Shown in pieces: positions 31,530 through 41,161 of a stretch of DNA of 64,000 bases. Every line of letters starts with the position of its first letter. The first letter of the stretch is position 1. The position numbers and the translations under genes are program-made. Under the pieces are notes generated by a model, which was not told the DNA's origin, made no database searches, and saw only the letters and a list, made by a program, of their open reading frames with translations. Source of the stretch: Gracilaria gracilis (Eukaryota > Rhodophyta > Florideophyceae > Gracilariales > Gracilariaceae); NCBI GenBank assembly GCA_030374805.1, contig JARGSG010000209.1, positions 434,001-498,000 on the forward strand. Direction: 5' to 3'.

Positions 31530-33782
31530 TTATGAGAATTGAATAATTGCGGCGTGCCTAGCATGAGCAAAGCAGTCAGGGTCCGGCTCACACCCGATGA
31601 ACCTACGATGCTGTTGTACCTCCATGCATGCCATTGCTGTCGAAAACGTCCCCGCAAACAAGTAGACCACAATATCCCCAGCCTGGAAAATCCGACTGAT
31701 TAGCTCCTTCAACAATGCCCGAGGTTTCTGTTCGGACCTCACCTTTTGTAAAACGTAGCCTCTAACTTCCTTCTTTCTCTTCCACTGCAGAGTCTCCCCA
31801 TTAGACAGGGGGGGTACCTGGTCAATGACACTGTGGTACCCCGGGTACCTTGACTGCACGAAATTGAAGTTCTCATAGTTCACCATCACAGGCTGCTGCG
31901 CGTAGCTGAGACCATTTCGAACTCCGTGTACAGCATACTCCATTGCAGGGAAAAGTGAGCACGACCTACGTCCAGGGTTACGCATCGGGTTGCCTTGCGA
32001 CCGTACAAAGTGCATTGGAACCTGGGCGACAACAAAGGAACGCCTTATTACTCCGTTTTCGTCTTTTGCCCTAATGGCAGAAAGTACATCTCTCCATCGC
32101 TGGACCTGCTCAAAAGCACTAAAGATGACGAAATGGTCCCCAAAACGTAGCAGTCGTGATAGAAGCTTTGCAGCCTTCTTCATGTCCTGAGGGCTCAGTA
32201 CATCGTACTACCTGTTGTTTAGGTTCTTGTTCCCTCGGATGTTATACGGAGGGTCCATGAGAACCCGTTGACCTTTTCCTAACGGAGACAAACCATCTCT
32301 GCGCAACGTCTCGTCAATCTCTACCATATCCTCAAACCCGCAATTGTAGAAGCGAAAGTACTTCTCCATCTCCTCCCCACAACTTCCGAAAGCCATTTTT
32401 TCATCCAACGACGCAATGGATGGTAGGGGTAATACGCCTAACTCGGACGCTTGGTCACCAGTACTTCCTTTCCCAATGTCTGCCACTATGTTTGTATCAC
32501 CATCTCCTTCTTCGCCTCTCCCCTCCTTCGGCTCCGTTGGTTTCCCAATTTCCTCCACCTCCTCCACATCATCTTTAATTTGTATGGCAGGTTCTGGTTT
32601 GGATATCGGCGTTACCGCCATACCAGGGACGTTCACTGATTCTTTCAGTTTCAACGGGCTTATGGCCTCCATGACGGAGGACACAAGCGAATTCGAGAAA
32701 CTATCGAATCTCTGAGCAAACGCCCGTGATGGGTCTCTGGTAAACGTCTTCAGAACTGTCCATCGTCCTGGTTGTGAAATTGAGAAGAACTGCTCATTCA
32801 CAATAACCTTGTTGAGGTCCGAAATGAACTCCTTCGCAAGAATTTGGAGGGCACCATCGATGTCTTGCGGTACATTACAAGCCCACGCGATGACCTCTGT
32901 TTCAGTAACAGTTTCACCTTTGCTCTGTAGCAAGCGATGGTCGTTATCCCGGTGGAAGAACCCCTCTGCCCTCGTCTCAATCGCTTCAAACTGCATTTCG
33001 TCGTACATGACTCGGATGAATGGAAGAACCATGACCTCCACGGTAGGGAATCCCAGCAATTGAGAGAAACAATCCCATGCCTTCGTTATGAGCTGCAAAC
33101 CAAAGCCAACACGCTGAGCTTGGAGTTTGTTGGATATTTGGACATTCACAAAAGTTGTGGGATATCCCTTGTCTCCTCTTTTCCTCTTCTGGCCTACAAC
33201 TTTTTTTTCCATGGAAACTTTCTGAATGAGCCAGAGAAAGAGAATCCTTTGGAAATGTGTGGCAACGGTTGTGGCCAACGGGGGGACCACGCGTCCCACT
33301 CGCTTAGGAGGTATAGTCATTGACTTGAAAAACTCGGTCAAATTCACATTCTTCGGTATTTCTTTAAATTTCAGCTCGGTATAAGCATTCCAGAAGTCCC
33401 TTACACGCCAGTCCCTATCACCGTCCAAAATGTCCAATAACCTCGTTGAGAGGTATAGCTGACGATAAGACCCCTTCAGAGATACGACCCGTCGTTCACT
33501 GTCAGTAAACGTGGGATGTCCTGGACCCACAAGAATATAGAAGTAATTCTTGGCCAGCGGTATGACGTTTCGATTCTTGATAATGTAATCAACGAACTCG
33601 CTGTGTCCCACCTTCCTTGGCCGGTCTTCATCTCGCATTGTCGACGCGAAATGATCGCGGATTGCAAGGCATACTGTTACAAGCTCATCTCCGGAGCCAT
33701 ACAGTTTTCCAACCTTCATATCGGAGCTTGACGGTGCCGGTGACGTAGACCTCGATGAACTATGTGGAGCCGTTTTATGCAT
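31530..33782 (-). pseudogene. Beta-class (DPPY) DNA amino-methyltransferase with long N-terminal region, interrupted by one in-frame TAG
   Basis: From ATG 33780-33782 the frame runs 524 codons to motif IV MDPPYN (DPPY codons 32244-32255), meets TAG at 32208-32210, and continues unchanged for 226 codons. The second part holds RFGDHFVIFSAF and, near the end, KPRALLKELISRIFQAGDIVVYLFAGT ... RFIGCEPDPDCFAHAR, which is motif X followed by motif I. Order IV then X-I is the beta arrangement of N6-adenine/N4-cytosine methyltransferases. DPPY favours adenine. Motif I reads LFAGTFSTA rather than DPFAGSG. The N-terminal approximately 450 residues are unrecognised, with an acidic Glu-rich linker. The stop probably disables this copy. 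Confidence 0.72.
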
Positions 33783-33829
33783 GCACGGGAAGAAGGTGCA
33801 TTGACGGGTTATGATTCGAATTTCCTGAG

Positions 33830-33990
33830 CGGACGGGAGATGGGAGCGGACGAGAGTTGGCAGCGGACGGGAGATGGCAGCGGAGGGGAGGAAATAGCGC
33901 ACGGGAGACTGCAGCGGGCGGGGGATAACTGCCGACGAGATATGAAAGTGCGCGGGAGACGGGAGCGGGCGGGAGAGGATGGCAACGATA
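33830..33990. repeat. Degenerate minisatellite upstream of the methyltransferase frame
   Basis: Repeated GCGGACGGGAGATGG-like units of about 20-30 bp occur over 160 bp. They lie in the putative 5' leader of the minus-strand methyltransferase frame. Confidence 0.6.
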
Positions 33991-34150
33991 CAGCACGAAC
34001 CAGGTTCTTTCAACACGACAGGGAGATGTGCAAGATGCCTGAGATGTACTTGAACCCGTAAAGAGGTGTCAGGGAAAGCGGCGACACTCGAGCGATACGG
34101 AACTTGGTGATTGCAGACATATACGCGAAGTTATAGGGAACGGCCGTTAG

Positions 34151-34240
34151 GACAGCGGACCGGAGTGGCGTGGCGCTTCATCAGTGCACCAATGAAGCTC
34201 GGTGCACCGATGAAGCGCCACAACACTCCGGTCCGCTGTC
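34151..34240. repeat. 90-bp near-perfect palindrome between divergent cargo genes
   Basis: Two 40-bp arms beginning GACAGCGGACCGGAGTG, separated by 10 bp, are complementary at 37 of 40 positions by eye. The same unit recurs in the second copy (54656-54727), and relatives lie at 54190-54600. It sits in the approximately 770-bp divergent promoter region between the methyltransferase and ParB-like frames. It could be a hairpin regulatory element or a small foldback transposon. Confidence 0.85.
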
Positions 34241-34548
34241 CCAAAGTGATATTAGTGCGCCACAAATTTTGTTTATTTCTTTATTCTTCAAACATTGTTG
34301 TACAAGTGTACTATAGATATGAGTAGCGTTATTAGCTTCATGTAAATTTGTAAACGTCCCGCGAGTACGTTATAAAATTTTTAAATAGGCACAGTGTATA
34401 GTTTAAACTAATACTGAGCGGACGCGCATCCGTGATGAAGTAGACGGAAAGGAACGGGAGTGAAAGTTACAACTAGCTAACCGATCTCGCGAGCGTTCTC
34501 GACGGTCGTAAACAACCTTTTCCATTCTATCAGCCGTGTGTAACCACA

Positions 34549-36877
34549 ATGCCGCCTCGCAAGCATAAAAGAGGGCCGGATTCAAGACGAGCAAACCCAA
34601 GTGCAGGGGTGTTAGAAATGCCGCCCCTAACAAGAGGGAGAGGGAGGGCAAAAGGCACTACGCCGCGTATGCCACCTGCCCGAGCAATGACGAAGAAGTT
34701 TCGCCCGCTGCTACGCCGGTAGTGAAAGGCGGCGATGCGGTGCATTTGTGTGTGACGATTGGGAAAGAAAAGAGCAGGGTGAAAGTGGGAACCGCGGAGG
34801 TGAGAGATGTGGGGTCCGCCGGTGGTGCAGGGAAGGCTCTTTGCCGTTCGCTCCCTGGGCATCTTTTAAGCGCGACTGCTCTAGAAGGAGAAGATTTGGT
34901 TGTGATCTGGAGGACCAAGATTATTACAAGTCATGTAAGCGCGAGGTACCGTTACCGTTTTCAAGGTAATGAAGACCCACCAAGTACGCTGAGCGAGTTG
35001 TTCTCAGCTGGGTTGTACGCGTGGGATACGTCGATGATGGACCGAATCGAGATTCCGCAAAGTCCTACTCCAGGGTTCGGGGCTGGCAAGTCTTCTACAT
35101 CTCAGCCTGAGAAATTGGTTGCTCTGGAGGTCGAAAAACCTGCTGAAGAAGCTTCCAAAACTCGAGGAAAGTCTTTAAAAGGGATGAAGAAGCCCATGGG
35201 AGCGAACGTCAGCATCATAGAGGACTCCGAAGTCGATATTGTGGAGGTCTTTCAGACGAGTAAGGCTCCGCTTGCTGACGCGGAGGAGGACTTGTTCGAT
35301 GAAGGAGACAGTGTTCCATCGGAAGAGGTAGACAACAACCTGTCTCTCAAGAAGATTTCCGTCGCCGACTATGTTCAACGCAGGTTGACGATGGATATCG
35401 AGATGATTGAAATCCCGAAAGAGACAGTTCGAAGTGTGAATCTGGGACACAAGGAGGCGACGATGATGAAATGTCGCAACTTTGGGTGGCTTCCGTCCGC
35501 AGGTTTGATTTTTTTGGGATCTCTAGGGGAGTATGCTGTGTATGAAATAGTTGTTGATGGGAGAATTGTTGTGCCCGTAACCCTCATAGACGGATATCAC
35601 AGAATTCTTGTGCTACGAGACTTGCATAGGGAAGGCGGGAAGTGGGTGGATATATTCCGTTCTTTGGAGGTTGTGCTGTGGGCAAGAAAGGATGGGAAGG
35701 CCATCACAATGAACGAGGTACTAGGACTCGGCAATCTTCTGAACGAGATGAGTTCAAATGTGCTTAAGATGTCGTTTGCAGACAAAATTCATAGCACGGT
35801 ATCTTTTGTGCAGAACGTCGTAAACGAGTCACATGTGGATGTGAAGAGCATTACTTCGAAGCAGTCAGCTGGTGCTTTGAAGAAAAGTGAGGCTATCGGA
35901 GACTACAGCGTGCGTCACTTGACTCGTTACGCGACATTGGCTCTGAAGTTTGTGGAATGTGAGGGGCTTTTGGAGTTCTTTGAGAAGATGTGTGAGGAGG
36001 GTCCAGCCCTGACGTTGATGCATGTCTTGAGTGACTTCCTGATGGGTCTCACCGATGGGCAGTTTCGATTTGTCGTACGTTGCTTGCAATGGCATGTAAA
36101 ACTGAGGTTGTCTTTTTCTACGAGAGGATGACACGGTCGTTTTGAAGACATGAGGAAGCACCTCTTTCAGTGTGCCATAGGTATGTACAACCTATTTAAT
36201 GTCACTGGGAAGAAGAAGAAGATTATTGTTGAAGAAGTATTGCAGACAGTATTCAACTTAGGAGGAAAACATGTGTCTGTGATGGAATATCCGGGTATGC
36301 GGACAGCAAAAATGCAACTTGGCGGTGCGAGGCGTTTATGGGACGGGATGGGGTCTAGAAGGGTGAAGACCGCGGGTAACAAGCTTCAAGAAGTTTTGAA
36401 AGTATCGCTTCAAACGTCAGAGGAGGTGAAGGAGGTGGGGGGGAGGTGGTTGAAGTCGTGGGTGTAGGTGATGGTACGTCAACCGCAGCACCTAATGAGG
36501 CAGACGATGCTCTCATGTTGTTGGAAGCTTCCATGCAAGGGGACGACCCTGAATCAGAGCCATCAGGGTTGAGGCAGAGCACACGGAAAAAGATTGCTCC
36601 GGGCCGGCTGAAAGAGGATTGGGGTAGCAATGCTGAGAGCAAGAAGAAGAAGGAAAAGAGGAGGTTAATTGAGCTTACTGACGATGAGGATGAGGTAGAA
36701 ATCCAACCTGATCCGAAGAGGATGAAGAAGGGCACAGAGAAGACCCCTTCTGGAAGTATACCAATAGAGGTTGTTACTTTATTCAGGAATATGACGAAGC
36801 CGGCATTGAAGAAGTTCTTCAAAGAACAGAAAATAAATGTGGTGTCGTCGAGCGAGGATGAAAGTGGTGGGAGTTAG
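34549..36877 (+). pseudogene. ParB/Srx-fold-containing protein of the transposon (broken frame)
   Basis: From ATG 34549 a short basic N-terminus (MPPRKHKRGP) is followed by a frame change near 34650 into the main frame. That frame has an in-frame TGA at 36129-36131 and continues to about 36440. A change at a poly-G run leads to a last part ending TAG at 36875-36877. The central domain (about 35440-35720) has SVNLGHKEATMMKCR and YEIVVDGRIVVPVTLIDGYHRILVLRDL, the GxHR signature of ParB-like N-terminal domains. The C-terminal part is acidic/basic low complexity. In bacteria and phages ParB-fold domains are often coupled to beta-class DNA methyltransferases, and here the divergent neighbour is exactly such an enzyme. 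Confidence 0.55.
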
Positions 36878-36928
36878 AACGATAGTAGATTCGTTCAGGA
36901 CGAGAAGGAAGGGGTGGACGAAGGAACG

Positions 36929-38368
36929 ATGCGTGGATTTGAAGATAAGAATCCCGATAAACCACCGAAAGGGATGAATAAGGCAGGTGAGTGGGCTGGT
37001 GGATCGGATATGTCATGGACGAGTCTGGTGCATGCGCTACCGAGGGAGTGGCTGGGAGGGAAGAATGCTGTGAAACATCAGCACCCATGGATGGAGATGA
37101 TTCATTTGCGAAAAGAGCACTGGGCGGGATGTTTCGGGGTGGCGGATTTGAGAGCGGTCCATCACGCGGTGTACTGGCATGCCGCCCGGAATGTGCACAA
37201 GGAGCTGGGTGGCACGAAAGAACCAGTTCTTGGGGTGAAGCTTCCGTTGAAGGGAAACCCGAGAGGGGACGAAGAAGCTCTTTGGATGGCGGCGATGGAG
37301 ATGGATGACCTCGCTCGAGGGTACTTTGCGACGAAGAGAATGGACTTGATGGAAAGGGGTTTCTGTGTTTTGGAACACTTTGGAAGTGATGGAGGTATGT
37401 CAGAGGAGGCGAAGAAGAGGGGCGTGGGGGTGGATGAAGATGTGACAGAAGGGTTGCTAGAGTTTTTTGAGAAGGACTTCAAAGAGCAGCCAGACTTGAA
37501 GTTTGAAGAGAACCGAACGAAATCGAATCCCATAATCAACGCGGGGGAAGGAAAGGATGCTTGGTACAGGATGCAGGGAATTGGACGATATATTACGACG
37601 AAGAAGAGGATTGTTGATTGCATGGAATCTGATGAGAAGAATGTGATGATGGTGAGAAAGCGGGCGTTGTTGGATGCGAGGTTTGAGGAAATTGCATCGG
37701 CTCTTCGCCTTTGTAACAACAGGAAGGCTAAGAAAAGCATTTATGCGCTGCAGACCGGAGGACGTGTGTTGTGTACGGGGGAGGGATGCCCAAGCCAGGT
37801 TTTGCACACTGATTTTCGAGGGTTGACGAATGTGGAGAAGGATAAGGGAGATATTCCGGGGTTCTTCGTAATGGCCTCTGGAGGGAGGGCATTTATGATA
37901 TGGGTTCGTGAGAGGTCTTACAATATGTATGTGACAGATGACAAGAGTTTGAGGAGGTTATCACGTACAATGGTTGTGAAGAAGTTCAGGGTTCCGCCTT
38001 ACTCTGTGTTTATTGGGAGAGGGGATGTGTTTCATGGGGGAGCTGGGTACACGGAGGCGTTGGTGAAAGAGAATTGCCTGAGTTATCACATGTATTTTGT
38101 ACCTGAAGGATACAAGCTTCCTAACGCGCTGCACAGGGAGCCAGCGTTTCGGCCAAAGTTCGTAGATGAGAACTTTAGGATACGAGAAGACCCAAACGAC
38201 CAGCTGGACGATGATGAAGGTTTGGAGGAAGAGAGTGAAATGGAAGATATAGAAGATGGAGAGGACGAATACGAAGAGGAAGATGAACAGATGTCAGGTG
38301 GCCCTGCTGAGAATACAGATGGGGATTACGAGGAAGGACAGATGATAATGGATGACGACGATGAGTAG
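36929..38368 (+). CDS. 2-oxoglutarate/Fe(II)-dependent dioxygenase-like protein
   Basis: The protein is about 479 aa from ATG 36929. The core has the iron-binding HxD in QVLHTDFRG (37805-37813) and the distal His in GDVFHGGAGY (38033-38035) of a double-stranded beta-helix. GFFVMASGGRAFMIWV and PPYSVFIGRGDVFHGG are typical strands. The Arg usually found about ten residues after the distal His is not evident (ENCLSYHMYF). The tail is a long Asp/Glu run. Upstream, its frame is open back to the TAG ending the ParB-like frame and is the same frame, so the two may once have been one protein. Candidate substrates are modified DNA bases or proteins, which the sequence cannot decide. The second transposon copy lacks it. 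Confidence 0.65.
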   Translation: MRGFEDKNPDKPPKGMNKAGEWAGGSDMSWTSLVHALPREWLGGKNAVKHQHPWMEMIHLRKEHWAGCFGVADLRAVHHAVYWHAARNVHKELGGTKEPVLGVKLPLKGNPRGDEEALWMAAMEMDDLARGYFATKRMDLMERGFCVLEHFGSDGGMSEEAKKRGVGVDEDVTEGLLEFFEKDFKEQPDLKFEENRTKSNPIINAGEGKDAWYRMQGIGRYITTKKRIVDCMESDEKNVMMVRKRALLDARFEEIASALRLCNNRKAKKSIYALQTGGRVLCTGEGCPSQVLHTDFRGLTNVEKDKGDIPGFFVMASGGRAFMIWVRERSYNMYVTDDKSLRRLSRTMVVKKFRVPPYSVFIGRGDVFHGGAGYTEALVKENCLSYHMYFVPEGYKLPNALHREPAFRPKFVDENFRIREDPNDQLDDDEGLEEESEMEDIEDGEDEYEEEDEQMSGGPAENTDGDYEEGQMIMDDDDE

Positions 38369-38530
38369 GTATAATGTAGCACTTATACTGTTGTGTTTGT
38401 TTGTGATAGATACTTGACATAAAATTGAATAGTTGATTTGTGTAATCGGCAACTTAAAAAGAATTGGAGAACAAAAACGGGTTGTGTGTGTAGTTGCAAC
38501 GAGTACGAGGTTTACAATCTGTTCTAATTA

Positions 38531-39361
38531 CTAGAGAATTTGATGTCTAAGAACGTTGATATAGTGGTTGTGGAAAGAGGCAGGGTCCTGCCTTCCAGCT
38601 AGTTTTTCATCTGCGGAGGTGAGATAGAAGTAAGCATTTCTAGATTCATACTCCGAGAAAGAAGCTGGGAAGGAAGTAAGGGTGCTGCCGTATTTCAGAA
38701 GTGATTCTACTGTAGAAGGGATATTGAAGGAGAGACCTGTGTTGAAGGTGACTATGTCTAGAAGCTCCTTCATTATAGTTGAGACAATAGTTTTGTGCTT
38801 GGCAGCCATTTCATACATGGTAACGAACCCAAATGAAGAACCGACGAGATTGAAGCAAGAGATCCAAACGAGCTTTTGGTAGCAAGACTTGGAAAAGGTG
38901 TTTTCGTCGACGATACTGCAAGTGAGAACTGCGGTCCAGAGACGTTCAGCTATTGCCAGAGACCACTTTCCAGTAGCTGTGGTTAGACCATTGGGAAAGA
39001 GAGGCGTGACACCATCCTGTGGAGAGGCGCCGACAGTGGTAACGGCGATGTAAAGAGCGGCTCGTGTGCAGTGCTCAATTCCGTGTTGGGAAGGGATGGG
39101 AAGAATGTTACCATTCTGGATGAAGACCAAGTCTTCTGCTCGTTGTGCTGGACAAGATAGAATTACTTTTTCGAGAAGGTCGTTCCTGCCACAGAAGAAG
39201 TTTGGACCTTGGGGATGGCACTCTGCGGAAATGAAGTCTTCGATGGAGAGAAAGGTGTCCTGAGGGGAACCATTGTTGTAAAGCATGGTGTCAATACGGC
39301 CTCTCCCTACGACAACAGCTGGGATGATTGTAGAACAGAGGGAAGATGAATGGGAGCTCAT
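38531..39361 (-). CDS. Rossmann-fold oxidoreductase, ketopantoate-reductase-like family (captured cargo gene)
   Basis: The intact 276-aa frame starts at MSSHSSSL. It has VVVGRGRID near the N-terminus, a degenerate nucleotide-binding turn. FFCGRNDLLEKVI, EDLVFIQNG, LYIAVTTVGASPQDG, LTTATGKWSLAIAERL and KSCYQKLVWISCFNLVGSSF follow. These match a plant/algal family of NAD(P)-binding proteins with a 6-phosphogluconate-dehydrogenase-like helical domain. The glycine motif is weak (GRGRID), so binding of cofactor is uncertain. A decayed homologue is in the second transposon copy (55280-56102), so the gene is a stable part of the transposon family and not random flanking DNA. Confidence 0.5.
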   Translation of the reverse strand: MSSHSSSLCSTIIPAVVVGRGRIDTMLYNNGSPQDTFLSIEDFISAECHPQGPNFFCGRNDLLEKVILSCPAQRAEDLVFIQNGNILPIPSQHGIEHCTRAALYIAVTTVGASPQDGVTPLFPNGLTTATGKWSLAIAERLWTAVLTCSIVDENTFSKSCYQKLVWISCFNLVGSSFGFVTMYEMAAKHKTIVSTIMKELLDIVTFNTGLSFNIPSTVESLLKYGSTLTSFPASFSEYESRNAYFYLTSADEKLAGRQDPASFHNHYINVLRHQIL

Positions 39362-39928
39362 TGCGATGAGTTTGTTTGATTGAAGGTATTAGCTGTTGGA
39401 AGGTGTCGGGTGCCGGTAGCTGTGAAAGGAAAGTGGTCTACATTCTGAGGAGTGGGGAAAGCGTTACGTACTCGACTAGGCTGTTGTGTTTGTCATGGAG
39501 AGAAGTGTTCCAGGGGATAAGGGGATTTGTATGATTCGGTTTTGGAAAGAAATGGGCAACAAGGCTGCAGAGGAGGTAGGGTCGAAGAGGGTGTTTATGA
39601 GAAGGTATGCAGTGAAATAAAGCATAGAAAGTAAGAGTTTATGGTACAATTGATACTTGAGAGGTGGTGCATCATGAGTTTCATTGAGATATGGTATGGA
39701 CCGAGGTTGGGAAAATGTGGAGATTTATAGGGAAAAAATCGAAATTCTGTGGAATGGCGGGAAATAGGAGTGGATGTGAATGGGGTACAAAGGGTTGTGC
39801 CGCGCAAGTCGGTGTGTGGCTTACAGTGCCACGGGTGTGCGCAGTGGGGGGGGAGTGCTGCAACTGTTGGGTTCATCTCGCTTGTTATTATCTATCTTCC
39901 TTATCGTGAACCGCCGTTTATTTCTGCG
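39362..39928. other. Divergent spacer between the oxidoreductase and the coiled-coil cargo gene
   Basis: This non-coding stretch of about 570 bp probably carries both promoters. It is homologous to 56103-56663 in the second copy, with readable similarity along its length. The open frame covering 39749-39928 is an upstream extension without a good start. Confidence 0.5.
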
Positions 39929-40891
39929 ATGTCGAATGGGTACGTCGAGGACGAGGAGCTAATTGCTCTGCTTCACCGGACGGAGGTACCAGAGAGGCCA
40001 TCGGGACGGAAGGAGGAGGGTGGGAACAAGGTTTGTATGGCGGAGAAGGAGGGAAGCCGGGAGGGAGAGGGAGGTGGGGGTGATGGGGGTGGAGGAGGTG
40101 AAGGGGATGGGCGACCGGAGAGGAGGTTTGCGGCGGAGATGGAGAAGCGGCTGAGGAGGCTTAGAGGGGATCTGAAGGAGAATTTGGATGACTGGCTTTC
40201 TGAGATGGTTGGTGAGATGGGAGGGGTGGTGCTGAGTGTGTCGGAGATTGGGGTGCCAATGAATTTGATTTGGACGATTCGGAAAAGGATGAAGTTTGCT
40301 GGAATGGGGACTGGAAGGCATGTGAGTGGGATGGTAGAGTGCGTAGGGAGGGAGCTGGTGACGCTGAGAAGGGAGAATATGGGGCTGAGGGGACGTGTGG
40401 AGCTGTTGGAGGCGCAAGTGGGACAGGTGGAGAATGCGTGCCAATTGTTGTTGGAGGTGAAGGAGCTGGTGAGGGAAGGAGGCGTTAAGAGGGAGGCGGG
40501 AAGTGAGAAAGGGTCACCGGTGACGCCTGGCTCCCGTGGTGGGGGTGGGAGTGTGAGGGGGAGGAGCGGAGAAGGGGATGGAGGGGAGGTTGGGGGAAGT
40601 CAGCTGAGGAAGAGGCAAAAGGGTGGGGTGATGGTGGACGAGGATGGGGGGGTGTGTGTGCCGCGGCAGCTGCCGGGTAGAGCGCCACTATTTGGGTTTG
40701 GTAGTGCGGCAGCGGCTGTTCGAACGGCGGAGCGCATACTGGAGGAGCAGGAGGAGAAAATGCTGGGAGGGGTTGGAAGCCGGTTTGGGGCTGGGAGGGA
40801 GTACGAGAATGGAGAGAGTGTTCCGTTGGTGTTCTTCAACTTGACATCTAGGGAAACTGAGACTCAGGATCCGAATGCAGGGTTGGAATAA
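39929..40891 (+). CDS. Gly/Glu-rich coiled-coil protein of the transposon (unknown function)
   Basis: The protein is 320 aa from ATG 39929 (MSNGYVEDEELIALLHR). A Gly/Glu/Asp low-complexity stretch precedes MEKRLRRLRGDLKENLDDWL. It then has VGVPMNLIWTIRKRMKFA and a heptad-rich segment with LRRENMGLRGRVELLEAQVG, a convincing coiled coil. The C-terminal part is Gly/Arg-rich and ends in a second short helix (AERILEEQEEKM). A broken copy with in-frame stops is at 56664-57560. It may be a structural partner of the transposase, which is speculation from coiled-coil content. Confidence 0.5.
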   Translation: MSNGYVEDEELIALLHRTEVPERPSGRKEEGGNKVCMAEKEGSREGEGGGGDGGGGGEGDGRPERRFAAEMEKRLRRLRGDLKENLDDWLSEMVGEMGGVVLSVSEIGVPMNLIWTIRKRMKFAGMGTGRHVSGMVECVGRELVTLRRENMGLRGRVELLEAQVGQVENACQLLLEVKELVREGGVKREAGSEKGSPVTPGSRGGGGSVRGRSGEGDGGEVGGSQLRKRQKGGVMVDEDGGVCVPRQLPGRAPLFGFGSAAAAVRTAERILEEQEEKMLGGVGSRFGAGREYENGESVPLVFFNLTSRETETQDPNAGLE

Positions 40892-40974
40892 GGGAGCGCT
40901 GGTGGTGGGTTCGTAATTTTTTAGAGTGTTTTTGACGAGTGTGGTGAATGTAAAGATACGAACAGTGTCAAGGG

Positions 40975-41161
40975 GACTGCAAACTAGCCTTCAACTCCAG
41001 TAGATGAAGTTTCAACTGCACTGAACGGAAACGTAATTTCCAAAAACTTTTTTTTTGGTCTTGCCAACTAGCGCAAACTGCAAAAATGCTAATTTTTTCG
41101 GGCTTTTATTTTCACAACTAGCGATCTAGCATACTTAACTAGCATTCCGAGAGCACTGACG
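40975..41161. repeat. Right terminal inverted repeat and subterminal motif cluster
   Basis: AACTAGC occurs at 40982, 41066, 41116 and 41138, with CTAGC at 41126, mirroring the left end. The terminal 25 bp are the inverted match of 24854-24878 with a few substitutions. The same cluster, highly similar, closes the second copy at 57640-57828. Confidence 0.75.

Larger units (their letters stand above)
24854..41161. mobile_element. Large cargo-bearing DNA transposon (KDZ/Plavaka-like), 16.3 kb
   Basis: The left end CGTCGGTGTTATCGGAATGC and the right end, reverse-complemented, CGTCAGTGCTCTCGGAATGC form terminal inverted repeats. GCTAGTT/AACTAGC motifs cluster within about 220 bp of both ends. Inside are a KDZ/Plavaka-like transposase remnant, a basic coiled-coil gene, a DNA methyltransferase plus SET frame, a ParB-like plus 2OG-Fe(II) dioxygenase frame, a Rossmann-fold oxidoreductase and another coiled-coil gene. 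A deleted second copy ends at 57828 with the same right terminus. The left flank is copia and the right flank is the middle of a Ty3 RT gene, so no target duplication can be matched. Confidence 0.75.

Noticed and set aside
36929-38368. Naming the dioxygenase as TET/JBP
   Set aside because: HxD...H is visible, but TET/JBP-specific signatures and the usual 2OG-binding Arg could not be confirmed, so only the superfamily is called.
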